Source of the DNA: Geodermatophilaceae bacterium
Lineage (GTDB): Bacteria; Actinomycetota; Actinomycetes; Mycobacteriales; Geodermatophilaceae
Assembly (NCBI GenBank): GCA_013814015.1
Contig: JACCQS010000118.1
Location: 1 to 6,801 of the forward strand
Direction: 5' to 3'
DNA: 6,801 nucleotides
Position numbers and translations under genes: made by a program
Part shown: positions 1 to 5,952 of the stretch, piece after piece
How the letters are laid out: every line of letters begins with the position of its first letter
How positions within the stretch are numbered: the stretch's first letter is position 1
The notes under the pieces: model-generated
What the model was told of the DNA's origin: nothing
Database searches by the model: none
The model's input: the letters and a program-made list of their open reading frames with translations, nothing else

Positions 1-1754
1 CCAGCCTGATCCGCCGAGTGCGCCGGCGCATGCACCTCGTCGATGTCGACAGCTACGACGACTACATGGACCGGTTGCAACTGGATCCGAGCGAGTTCAC
101 CGCCCTGTTCAACACGATCCTGATCAACGTCACCAGCTTCTTTCGCGACCCGGAGGCGTGGGCCTATCTGCAGAACGAACTGCTCCCCGGAGTTGTCGCC
201 CGCAACGGGGACGGGCCGCTTCGCGTCTGGAGCGCCGGATGCGCCTCGGGCGAGGAGGCCTATTCGCTGGCGATCTGCCTTGCCGAGGTGCTGGGCGCCG
301 ACGCCTTTCGGCAGCGAGTGAAGATCTATGCCACCGACGTCGACGAGGAAGCCCTGGTCCAAGCGCGGCTGGGTAGCTACACCGACCGGGACCTGGCCGC
401 GATGCCACCGGCGCTGGCCGAGAAGTACTTCGAAACCGCTGGCCAGTATCGGGTCTTCACCAAGGAGCTGCGGCGCTCGGTCATCTTCGGTCGCAACGAC
501 CTGGTCCAGGACGCGCCGATCTCGCGCATAGACCTGCTGCTGTGCCGGAACACGTTGATGTACTTCGACGCCGAGACCCAGGCTCGCATTCTGAGCCGTT
601 TGCACTACGCCCTCGAGCCCGGGGGGCTGCTCTTCCTGGGCAAGGCCGAACTGGTGCTCAGTCATGGCCGAATCCTTGCCCCGGTCGAGGGGAGGCGCCG
701 CTTCTTCCGCAAGGTGGTCACCGATCCGGCGCGGGAAAGGGCGCTCGTCCTGGGCATCGGCCACGGCGATGCCGTCGATGCCGACGATCTCCGGGTACGG
801 CAGGAGGCGCTGCTCTCAGCGCCGACCGCACAAGTTGTCGTTGATCCCGCCGGGCGGCTGCTGATGAGCAACCGACGCGCGGAAACCCTGTTCGGATTGA
901 GTTCCCGACAGGTGGGTCACCACATCGCCGATCTGGAGCTGGGTTCGCGGCCGGTCGAACTGCGCCCGTTGCTCGACCAGGTGATCCGGGAGCGTCGGAC
1001 CTTGTGGGTCAAAGGGGTGGAATGGACCCGACCGGGGATAGAAACGCTGTGGTTCGACGTGCAGATCGTGCCGCTCGGCGCTGCCGAGCGAGGCACGCTG
1101 GGGCTGACGATCATCTTCAACGACATCACCAGTCAGCGGGTGCTCCAGCTGGAGCTCGAGTTGGCCCACAACCAGCTCGAGACCGCCTACGAGGAACTGC
1201 AGTCCACCAACGAGGAGTTGGAGACCACGAACGAGGAATTGGAGACCACGAACGAGGAGCTGCAGGCCACCAACGAGGAATTGGAGACGATGAACGAAGA
1301 GCTCCAGTCGATGAACGACGAACTCGGCTCGAGCAATATCGAACTGCGGGACCGGGCCGGTCAGGTCGATGATCTGAACGACTTCATGAAGTCGGTCCTG
1401 GCCAGCCTCACGGTGGGTGTGGCCGTGGTCGACGAGGGCCTGAACGTCTCGGCCTGGAACTCACCCGCGCAGGAGCTCTGGGGCGTGCAGGCCGACGAGG
1501 CCGTCGGCCGATCCTTGTTCAGCCTGGACATCGGGCTGCCACTGGGACGGCTCAGGACCCAGTTGGACAGCATGCTCGCCGGCCCGCACGACAAGCACTC
1601 CGCGGTACTCGTCGAAGCGGTCAATCGCCGCGGCCGGCCGGTGACCGTGCAGGTCACCCTCAGCCCCTTGGTGCGCGACGACGACGCGGAGCACAAGGTG
1701 ACCGGTGCCATTCTCGTGATGGAGGAGATGAAGGACGGCTCGAAGGCGGTCTAG
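1..1754 (+). CDS. CheR-type methyltransferase with PAS-coiled coil-PAS tail (5'-partial)
   Basis: Predicted SAM-dependent protein methyltransferase of the CheR family fused to sensory domains. The frame is open from base 3, and the residues before the GTG at 18 (SLIRR) fit the CheR N-terminal region, so the true start lies outside the window. Counting from that GTG, the CheR motif NVTSFFRDPEAW is at residues 37-48, the SAM-binding stretch AGCASGEEAYSLAI at 73-86, ATDVDEEAL at 105-113 and LLCRNTLMYF at 174-183. A PAS domain follows (about 263-372), then a coiled coil with seven EEL-type heptads (392-440), then a second PAS domain (about 454-570). The protein ends there, with no histidine kinase, receiver or GGDEF output. 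CheR enzymes normally methylate chemoreceptor glutamates, but no receptor, CheA or CheW is visible. Proteins of this layout are often fused to CheB upstream, which cannot be tested here. It converges on the ANTAR gene. Family assignment is firm; the substrate is unknown. Confidence 0.93.
   Translation, partial: SLIRRVRRRMHLVDVDSYDDYMDRLQLDPSEFTALFNTILINVTSFFRDPEAWAYLQNELLPGVVARNGDGPLRVWSAGCASGEEAYSLAICLAEVLGADAFRQRVKIYATDVDEEALVQARLGSYTDRDLAAMPPALAEKYFETAGQYRVFTKELRRSVIFGRNDLVQDAPISRIDLLLCRNTLMYFDAETQARILSRLHYALEPGGLLFLGKAELVLSHGRILAPVEGRRRFFRKVVTDPARERALVLGIGHGDAVDADDLRVRQEALLSAPTAQVVVDPAGRLLMSNRRAETLFGLSSRQVGHHIADLELGSRPVELRPLLDQVIRERRTLWVKGVEWTRPGIETLWFDVQIVPLGAAERGTLGLTIIFNDITSQRVLQLELELAHNQLETAYEELQSTNEELETTNEELETTNEELQATNEELETMNEELQSMNDELGSSNIELRDRAGQVDDLNDFMKSVLASLTVGVAVVDEGLNVSAWNSPAQELWGVQADEAVGRSLFSLDIGLPLGRLRTQLDSMLAGPHDKHSAVLVEAVNRRGRPVTVQVTLSPLVRDDDAEHKVTGAILVMEEMKDGSKAV
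1191..1337 (+). repeat. Seven tandem 21-nt units encoding coiled-coil heptads
   Basis: Inside the CheR-PAS gene, seven consecutive 21-nt units encode EELQSTN, EELETTN, EELETTN, EELQATN, EELETMN, EELQSMN and DELGSSN. Units 2 and 3 (1212-1232 and 1233-1253) are identical at 20 of 21 bases. The heptads with a regularly placed Leu predict a long parallel coiled coil joining the two PAS domains. NEEL-rich linkers of this kind are known from CheB/CheR-PAS fusion proteins, where they probably pass conformational signals between domains. Confidence 0.9.
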
Positions 1755-1780
1755 AGGCGGTCTGGGCGGTCGGCCGAGCG

Positions 1781-1797
1781 GGCCCGGATCCTGGGTC
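1781..1797 (+). terminator. Possible weak terminator hairpin for the CheR-PAS gene
   Basis: A 7-bp stem (1781-1787 with 1791-1797) encloses a 3-base loop 27 nt after the CheR-PAS stop codon, in the short gap before the convergent ANTAR gene. Two of the pairs are G-U in the + strand transcript and become mismatches in the - strand transcript. There is no T-run. The position is right for a terminator but the structure is modest. Confidence 0.25.
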
Positions 1798-3124
1798 AGG
1801 CGGTGCGCGGAGGTGCCGTCCCGGTCCTACGTCCGGATGTGCGGACCAGCCTGGCCGAGAGGTCGCTGAGCTTGGTGTTGGTGTTGCGGCTGACGGTGAC
1901 CAGCCGGGCGAAGGCCTCATCAGCCGAGCAGCCATGCCTGGCCATGATGATTCCCTTGGCCTGATCGATCTCGGCGCGCGACTGGAGGGCCTCCTCCAAT
2001 TGCAATCCGAGCTTGCGCAGCGACTCGCGTTCGCGGACATCCTGTACGACGGCGCCGACGGCTGCGGCGAACAGTCCGGCAATCCGAATGTCGTTCGAGT
2101 CGAAGGCATTTTCGTGGTCCGCGTAGAGGTTGACAACGCCGATGGTCTCGGGCCCGCGCTGCAGCGGCAGCGCCAACGCGCTGCCCAGGCCGGCTGCCGA
2201 CGCCTTCGGGCCGAAGACGGGCCACCGCCGGTCACCCAACACCTGTTGGGAGATCGTCATCTCACCGGTGTTGTAGGCATCGAAGCAGGGTCCCTCACCA
2301 GCCTCGTACTGTGCACCATCGACCGCCTGGGCGAACTCGGACTCGGTGGCAATGGCTTCCGGCTCGATCGGTGAGCCCAGCGAAACGCTCAGGCCGCTTG
2401 CGTGCGGAACCGCTGTACGGCCCAGCGAGGTGACCCGGGCCAGCAGCTGCCGTTCGTCGTCGTCCTCAAGAGGCAGCCGGCACAGCTTGGCGAAAACCGC
2501 GGCACTGGTGTCGGAGTGCTTGGCGGCATCCCCGGGCTCGACCGCGGTGGTCGGCACGGCGACCCACCGGTACTGACGGCTGACACCGTTCCCACCCGGA
2601 TCGGTGAAGGCGGCCAGGGTCACCTGCACGGGGTTTCCCTGTCTGGGTCTGAGCTCGACCACAACCTGCTGCTCGGCGTGTTCGGACATCCGGCTGATCA
2701 CTTGGCGAAGCTGCTTGCGGTCCTTCTCGCCCACGAACAGCGCCAACGGCTTGCGTAGCAGGCCTGCCTCGGCAACCCCGAGCAATGCGGCCGCCACGCT
2801 GTTGGCGTCGATCACGGTGCCGGCACTGTCGGTGACGAACACCGGAACGGGCAACAGCGAGGAGACCCTTTCCCGCCACAAGCCGTGGTCTCGTTGCTGC
2901 CCGCGCAGATCCTCGATCGCCCTGTGCTGGGCACGCAACTCTTCCTGGGCGACGCGGAGTTCCTCGTGCGCGACGCTGATTTCGAGCAGGGTCTCCTCGA
3001 GGGCTCCCTCGGGGTCGGCTGTCGCGCTCTGTAGCCGCTGCACCCGCTGGCGCTGTGCCTCGAGTTGCTCGGAGAGGGTGTCGGCCAACGGCGGCAGCTC
3101 GAACGAGTCGGACTCGTCGCTCAC
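1796..3124 (-). CDS. PAS-GAF-ANTAR antiterminator-type signalling protein
   Basis: A 442-residue predicted cytoplasmic regulator with four parts: an N-terminal coiled coil (about 15-80, including VAHEELRVAQEELRAQ), a PAS domain (about 84-190, with VFVTDSAGTVIDANSVAAALLG), a GAF domain (about 222-362, with GEGPCFDAYNTGE and ALALPLQRGPETIGVVNLYA) and a C-terminal ANTAR domain (about 370-428, with SRAEIDQAKGIIMARHGCSA and DEAFARLVTVSRNTNTKLSD). ANTAR domains bind paired RNA hairpins and prevent transcription termination. GAF-ANTAR pairs are common in actinobacteria; the extra PAS and coiled coil suggest a second input or dimer control. The start is GTG at 3124-3122, chosen because TGGAGG sits 4 nt upstream and the coding signal begins there. 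The gene is convergent with the CheR-PAS gene and divergent from the sigma factor. No transmembrane segment or kinase domain is seen. The ligand and RNA target are unknown. Confidence 0.93.
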   Translation of the reverse strand: MSDESDSFELPPLADTLSEQLEAQRQRVQRLQSATADPEGALEETLLEISVAHEELRVAQEELRAQHRAIEDLRGQQRDHGLWRERVSSLLPVPVFVTDSAGTVIDANSVAAALLGVAEAGLLRKPLALFVGEKDRKQLRQVISRMSEHAEQQVVVELRPRQGNPVQVTLAAFTDPGGNGVSRQYRWVAVPTTAVEPGDAAKHSDTSAAVFAKLCRLPLEDDDERQLLARVTSLGRTAVPHASGLSVSLGSPIEPEAIATESEFAQAVDGAQYEAGEGPCFDAYNTGEMTISQQVLGDRRWPVFGPKASAAGLGSALALPLQRGPETIGVVNLYADHENAFDSNDIRIAGLFAAAVGAVVQDVRERESLRKLGLQLEEALQSRAEIDQAKGIIMARHGCSADEAFARLVTVSRNTNTKLSDLSARLVRTSGRRTGTAPPRTA

Positions 3125-3128
3125 TGCG

Positions 3129-3134
3129 CCTCCA
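3129..3134 (-). promoter_or_regulatory. Ribosome-binding site of the ANTAR gene
   Basis: On the - strand this reads TGGAGG, with a 4-nt spacer before the GTG start at 3124. It is a strong Shine-Dalgarno match with a slightly short spacer, and it decides the start codon. Confidence 0.7.
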
Positions 3135-3276
3135 GATGGTCAAGAGTCGATTCCGACCGCACGGTCAAGCCTGCTCAGATGACCGGATCGGCGCACGACC
3201 CCGGCAGCACGATGAAGCGTACGCGCCGAACCGCCGACTCAAGACGTACAATGTAAGCCAGGCCTAGCCAAAGAAC

Positions 3277-3319
3277 AACTTACGCATCCGGAGAAGGCCT
3301 TTGCAGAACTTATGCAAAG
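3277..3319. promoter_or_regulatory. Candidate operator: 21-bp perfect dyad plus repeated half-site
   Basis: In the divergent region, CTTTGCA (3299-3305) and TGCAAAG (3313-3319) form a perfect inverted repeat with 7-bp arms around a 7-bp spacer. The motif AACTTAYGCA occurs twice, at 3277-3286 (C variant) and 3307-3316 (T variant). The two copies are exactly 30 bp apart, close to three helical turns, which would place both on the same DNA face. The dyad ends 12 bp before the candidate -35 element of the sigma gene. This fits a dimeric transcription factor site, but I cannot name the factor. As RNA it could also form a hairpin; no T-run follows it. Confidence 0.5.
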
Positions 3320-3331
3320 CGACTGGCGGGA

Positions 3332-3360
3332 TTGTGAAGTAGACAGACCTGTGGTGTAGT
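3332..3360 (+). promoter_or_regulatory. Candidate promoter of the sigma factor gene
   Basis: TTGTGA (3332-3337) and TGTAGT (3355-3360) are separated by 17 bp. Each matches the vegetative -35 and -10 consensus at four of six positions. It lies about 60 bp before the likely GTG start and just downstream of the dyad. I see no GTTT/GGGTA-type SigF promoter here, so there is no sign of self-activation by this sigma factor. The evidence is motif similarity only. Confidence 0.35.
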
Positions 3361-3387
3361 TCTTCGCAGTTGGTCCAGCAGCGGCGC

Positions 3388-3421
3388 CACGATGCTCGTC
3401 TCTCGCTCAGGAGTCATCGTG
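3388..3421 (+). promoter_or_regulatory. Leader hairpin enclosing RBS and start codon of the sigma gene
   Basis: CACGATG (3388-3394) and CATCGTG (3415-3421) are perfectly complementary over 7 bp. CTC (3395-3397) can extend the stem by pairing with GAG (3411-3413) across a single bulged T at 3414. The 3' arm contains the likely GTG start codon (3419-3421), and the extension covers part of the AGGAG ribosome-binding site (3409-3413). Such a fold could hold translation low until it is melted or opened by a protein, RNA or temperature. The complementarity is seen directly; the regulatory role is inference. Confidence 0.4.
3409..3413 (+). promoter_or_regulatory. Ribosome-binding site favouring the GTG start at 3419
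   Basis: AGGAG lies 5 nt before the in-frame GTG at 3419. The upstream ATG at 3392 has no recognisable Shine-Dalgarno sequence before it, so this site argues for the shorter sigma protein. Confidence 0.65.
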
Positions 3422-4228
3422 CAGTTGGCCGTCAGTCAAGATCGGGATGCGCCCACCAGCAGCAGGACCAGTTTCCCCGAGTCGATCTCGCTCAGCAGCC
3501 ATGACCTGTTGATGCAGGCGGCCGACCCGTGCCCCGAGCCGGAGCGCGAGCGGCTGCACACTCAGGTGATCCTGCTCAATCGCCGCGTCGCGGCCGGCAT
3601 CGCCTCGCGGTACCACCAGCGCGGAGTGGACAGCGAGGATCTCCGGCAGGTCGCCGAAATGGGATTGGTCAAGGCGGTCCGGCGGTACCAACCAGATCGC
3701 GGCTCCGGCTTCCTGGCCTACGCGGTACCGACCATCCGCGGCGAGATCCGACGGTACTTCCGGGACAACGGCTGGATGGTCCGTCCGCCTCGCCGGATCC
3801 AGGAGTTGCGTAGTGAGGTCATCACGACGGAGAACGACCTTGTCCAGGAACTGCGCCGGTTTCCGACGGTGGTCGAAACCGCCGTGGAAATGGGGCTGAG
3901 CACCCCGGAACTCGACGAAGTGCACGGAGCGCGCGGCTGCTTCCGGCCGGCCTCGCTGGACGCGCCGGCGCGCGAGGATGCCAGCCTTCCGGTGGGTGAG
4001 CTGATCGGCGAGTCCGACGACGCCTACGAGCAGGTGGAGAACTACGAGTCGCTCACACCTCTGCTGGCCGCTCTGGAGCCGCGCGATCGGCTGATCCTCG
4101 GGCTGCGGTTCGTGGACGGCTGTACGCAGAAGGAGATCGGGGATCGGATCGGAGTCAGCCAGATGCAGGTGTCGCGGCTGCTCAATCAGGTTCTCGGACG
4201 ACTCCGCGAGCAGCTCTGCGCTGACTGA
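3419..4228 (+). CDS. SigB/SigF/SigG-family RNA polymerase sigma factor
   Basis: Alternative sigma-70 factor (group 3, stress/sporulation type) that directs RNA polymerase to a dedicated promoter set. The GTG start at 3419 gives 269 residues and has AGGAG 5 nt upstream; an in-frame ATG at 3392 would add nine residues but lacks an RBS. Numbering from that ATG, region 2 spans about 58-127 (GVDSEDLRQVAEMGLVKAV, then FLAYAVPTIRGEIRRYFRDN), region 3 about 132-205 (RPPRRIQELR, then RPASLDAP) and region 4 about 222-272 with its helix-turn-helix (TQKEIGDRIGVSQMQVSRLL). Length and the AVPTI.GEI..FRD.GW core fit the SigF group. SigF-type factors are usually held by a partner RsbW-like anti-sigma gene next door; none is seen here. 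The gene appears monocistronic, with its own upstream region and a hairpin just after the stop. The promoter targets cannot be read from the window. Confidence 0.93.
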   Translation: MQLAVSQDRDAPTSSRTSFPESISLSSHDLLMQAADPCPEPERERLHTQVILLNRRVAAGIASRYHQRGVDSEDLRQVAEMGLVKAVRRYQPDRGSGFLAYAVPTIRGEIRRYFRDNGWMVRPPRRIQELRSEVITTENDLVQELRRFPTVVETAVEMGLSTPELDEVHGARGCFRPASLDAPAREDASLPVGELIGESDDAYEQVENYESLTPLLAALEPRDRLILGLRFVDGCTQKEIGDRIGVSQMQVSRLLNQVLGRLREQLCAD

Positions 4229-4237
4229 GCGGGGACC

Positions 4238-4261
4238 GCGGCTGATTCAGGAAGCAGCCGC
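4238..4261. terminator. Candidate bidirectional terminator between sigma gene and heptose operon
   Basis: GCGGCTG (4238-4244) and CAGCCGC (4255-4261) form a perfect 7-bp stem with a 10-nt loop, starting 10 nt after the sigma-factor stop. It also covers the stop codon (4249-4247) of the convergent glycosyltransferase gene. The stem works in both transcripts. No T-run follows on either strand, so intrinsic termination is uncertain, although actinobacterial terminators often lack one. Confidence 0.4.
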
Positions 4262-5272
4262 CTTGACGTCGGACTCGTCGTAGGCCAGCAGACTCTCGGC
4301 GGCAGCGACCACCGCGTCCGCACCGATCGAGGAAAGCGCCGGATCGAGGGTCGCCGCGAACGGCTGATTCGAGGCGACGCCGTTCCACAGCGCCAGGTGC
4401 GGTCCGCGGGCCGGGGGACCCCAGAGTGCCGGGGAGATCGGGCCATACAGCGTGACCGACGCAGTGCCGTAGGCGAAGGCGAGGTGCGCGATCCCGGTGT
4501 CTCCGCTGACGAGCAGCCGCGCGTCGCTGACCAGGGCGGCGAGCCCTTCCACCGAGGTCTGGCCGGCCAGAACCGTGTCCGGTCCCAATCCGGCCCGGAT
4601 GGCCACCGCCCGGGCGAGATCCCGCTCGTCGGCCGAACCGGTGATCCGGACCCGCAGGCCCTGCGAAACGGCCCAGCGAGCGACTGCCGCGAATCGCTGC
4701 GTCGGCCATCGGCGGGCGGGATAGGCCGCGCCGGGATGCAGCACGACGGTGTTGGCGGGATTGCCGGTGGACGGCCCGATGTTGGCGGCCAGATCGGAGC
4801 CCAAAGGTTCGGTGTCGGTGAGAGCGGGGCGCCGAAGCCGGAGGTCCGCCGGATTCGGCGTACAGGACCAGCCCTCCCCGACCAGCCGGCACCAGCGCCG
4901 CACCTCGTGCTCGTCATGGCGCCACACCGGCCCGGGGTGCTCGGCTCGCGCGCACTGAAAGGCAAGTAGCTCGTCCGGTCGCAGGGCGGCCAGGATGCGA
5001 TGGCTCTGCGGTCCAGCGCCGTGCAGGTTGACCGCTGCGTCCGGCGCCGGCCCCGTCCAGTGCAGCGGGACCAGACCCGACGTGGGGAGGATGGTGTCCA
5101 CGACGTCGGCGAGCCGGATCAGCGGCTCCCAGCGCGGATGGGTGGCCAGGACGATTTCATGGTCGGGCCGCGCAGCGCGGATGGCGCGCAGCGCAGGGAC
5201 GGCGGTCAGCAGGTCACCGAGCCCCAGGGCCCGCAACACCAGTAGCCGGGGGCGGCGACCGATCGCGGTCAT
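4247..5272 (-). CDS. GT9-family glycosyltransferase (ADP-heptose heptosyltransferase-like)
   Basis: A 341-residue member of glycosyltransferase family 9, the family of ADP-heptose:LPS heptosyltransferases (WaaC/WaaF). It is predicted to transfer a heptose from an ADP-heptose donor to a glycan acceptor at the cytoplasmic face of the membrane. The N-terminal Rossmann half begins LLVLRALGLGDLLTAVPALR (10-29), where D20 matches the conserved catalytic Asp of the family. The C-terminal half has LHPGAAYPARRWP (178-190), LVSGDTGIAHLAFAYG (254-269) and LYGPISPALWGPP (275-287), the usual GT9 donor-site motifs. The ATG at 5272 overlaps the SDR stop codon as ATGA, and GAGGGC (5286-5281) lies 8 nt upstream. 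The same frame stays open upstream through the SDR gene, but that sequence does not resemble GT9 and is a shadow. No signal peptide is seen. The acceptor is unknown; with the HldE-type gene in the operon, a heptose donor is the best guess. Confidence 0.92.
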   Translation of the reverse strand: MTAIGRRPRLLVLRALGLGDLLTAVPALRAIRAARPDHEIVLATHPRWEPLIRLADVVDTILPTSGLVPLHWTGPAPDAAVNLHGAGPQSHRILAALRPDELLAFQCARAEHPGPVWRHDEHEVRRWCRLVGEGWSCTPNPADLRLRRPALTDTEPLGSDLAANIGPSTGNPANTVVLHPGAAYPARRWPTQRFAAVARWAVSQGLRVRITGSADERDLARAVAIRAGLGPDTVLAGQTSVEGLAALVSDARLLVSGDTGIAHLAFAYGTASVTLYGPISPALWGPPARGPHLALWNGVASNQPFAATLDPALSSIGADAVVAAAESLLAYDESDVKAAAS

Positions 5273-5952
5273 GGCCAAGAGCCCTCGACCGAGGGGGTGA
5301 TGACCAGTTCGCGGATCTCGCAGCCCGGCGGCTGGCTCAACGCGAAGACGATCGCGGCGGCCACATCGCTGGGCCGGTTGAGCTTGGCATCCGGCGGCGG
5401 CTTGTACTGCTCGTCGCGACCGTCGAAGAACGGTGTCTGCATCCCACCGGGCACGAGCATGGTCACGCCGACCTGACCGGCTGTCTCGGCGGCCAGCGCC
5501 CGGGTGAATCCGACGATCGCGAACTTCGAGGCGCAGTACGCCGTCGCGTCGCTCACCGCCCGTAGGCCGAGGGTGGACGCGATCGTGACCACCCGACCGC
5601 CTCGGGCGCGAAGCTCGGGAAGCACGGCCCGGATGACGGCGACGGTCCCGAGCAGGTTCACCTCGACCACCCGGTCCCACTCGTCGGCGGGCACGTCCTC
5701 CAGCCGGCCGCAGGAATCGATCCCTGCACAGGTGACTACCGCGTCGATCCCGCCAAGGCGCTCGGCCAGGTCGCGTACCGCCTGCTCGGCGGCCCGACGG
5801 TCAATCAGGTCGACGAGAGCGTGCTCGGCGCCGGAGTCGGGTGCCACCCGGTCCAGGACCACTGGCCGTCCGCCGGCCTCGGTGACCGCGGCCACGACCG
5901 CGGCTCCCAGGCCGGAGGCTCCGCCGGTGACCAGGACGGTTCCGATACTCAT
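5269..5952 (-). CDS. Classical short-chain dehydrogenase/reductase
   Basis: A 227-residue classical SDR, predicted NAD(P)-dependent oxidoreductase acting in the cytoplasm. The cofactor glycine motif TGGASGLG is at 9-16. D34 at the end of the second strand (VVLDR) suggests NAD(H) rather than NADP(H). TCAG at 74-77 replaces the common NNAG. The active-site set is N99, S126, Y139 and K143 (YCASK), and PGGMQTPFF (168-176) follows as usual. It starts at ATG 5952 with AAGGAG 7 nt upstream. It overlaps the upstream kinase/adenylyltransferase stop and the downstream glycosyltransferase start by ATGA at each end, so it is in the middle of a coupled operon. It is too short for HldD, the ADP-heptose 6-epimerase, which is an extended SDR of about 310 residues. 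A role in modifying the heptose or its acceptor is inferred from context only. Confidence 0.92.
   Translation of the reverse strand: MSIGTVLVTGGASGLGAAVVAAVTEAGGRPVVLDRVAPDSGAEHALVDLIDRRAAEQAVRDLAERLGGIDAVVTCAGIDSCGRLEDVPADEWDRVVEVNLLGTVAVIRAVLPELRARGGRVVTIASTLGLRAVSDATAYCASKFAIVGFTRALAAETAGQVGVTMLVPGGMQTPFFDGRDEQYKPPPDAKLNRPSDVAAAIVFALSQPPGCEIRELVITPSVEGSWP

Noticed and set aside
130..1711. Several open frames on both strands inside the CheR-PAS gene
   Set aside because: They are Arg/Pro/Ser/Ala-rich, match no recognisable family and are the usual out-of-frame openings of a GC-rich gene.
1744..1772. GGCGGTC occurring three times around the CheR-PAS stop codon
   Set aside because: Short GC-rich words recur by chance at this base composition, and spacing is uneven (11 and 10 nt).
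3247..3255. TACA-A-TGTA mini-palindrome
   Set aside because: Four-base arms are too short to support as an operator on their own.
3250..3278. Possible - strand promoter for the ANTAR gene (TTGTTC, 17 bp, TACATT)
   Set aside because: Only three of six and four of six consensus matches, and it would leave a 5' leader of over 100 nt. Too weak to list as a feature.
3392..3418. ATG at 3392 as the sigma-factor start
   Set aside because: It has no Shine-Dalgarno sequence, while GTG at 3419 has AGGAG at 5-nt spacing. It remains possible, but less likely.
4247..5680. A longer 477-residue reading of the glycosyltransferase frame
   Set aside because: The first 136 residues are Arg/Gly-rich, do not resemble GT9, and lie in another frame of the well-supported SDR gene. 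The ATG at 5272 in an ATGA overlap is the natural start.
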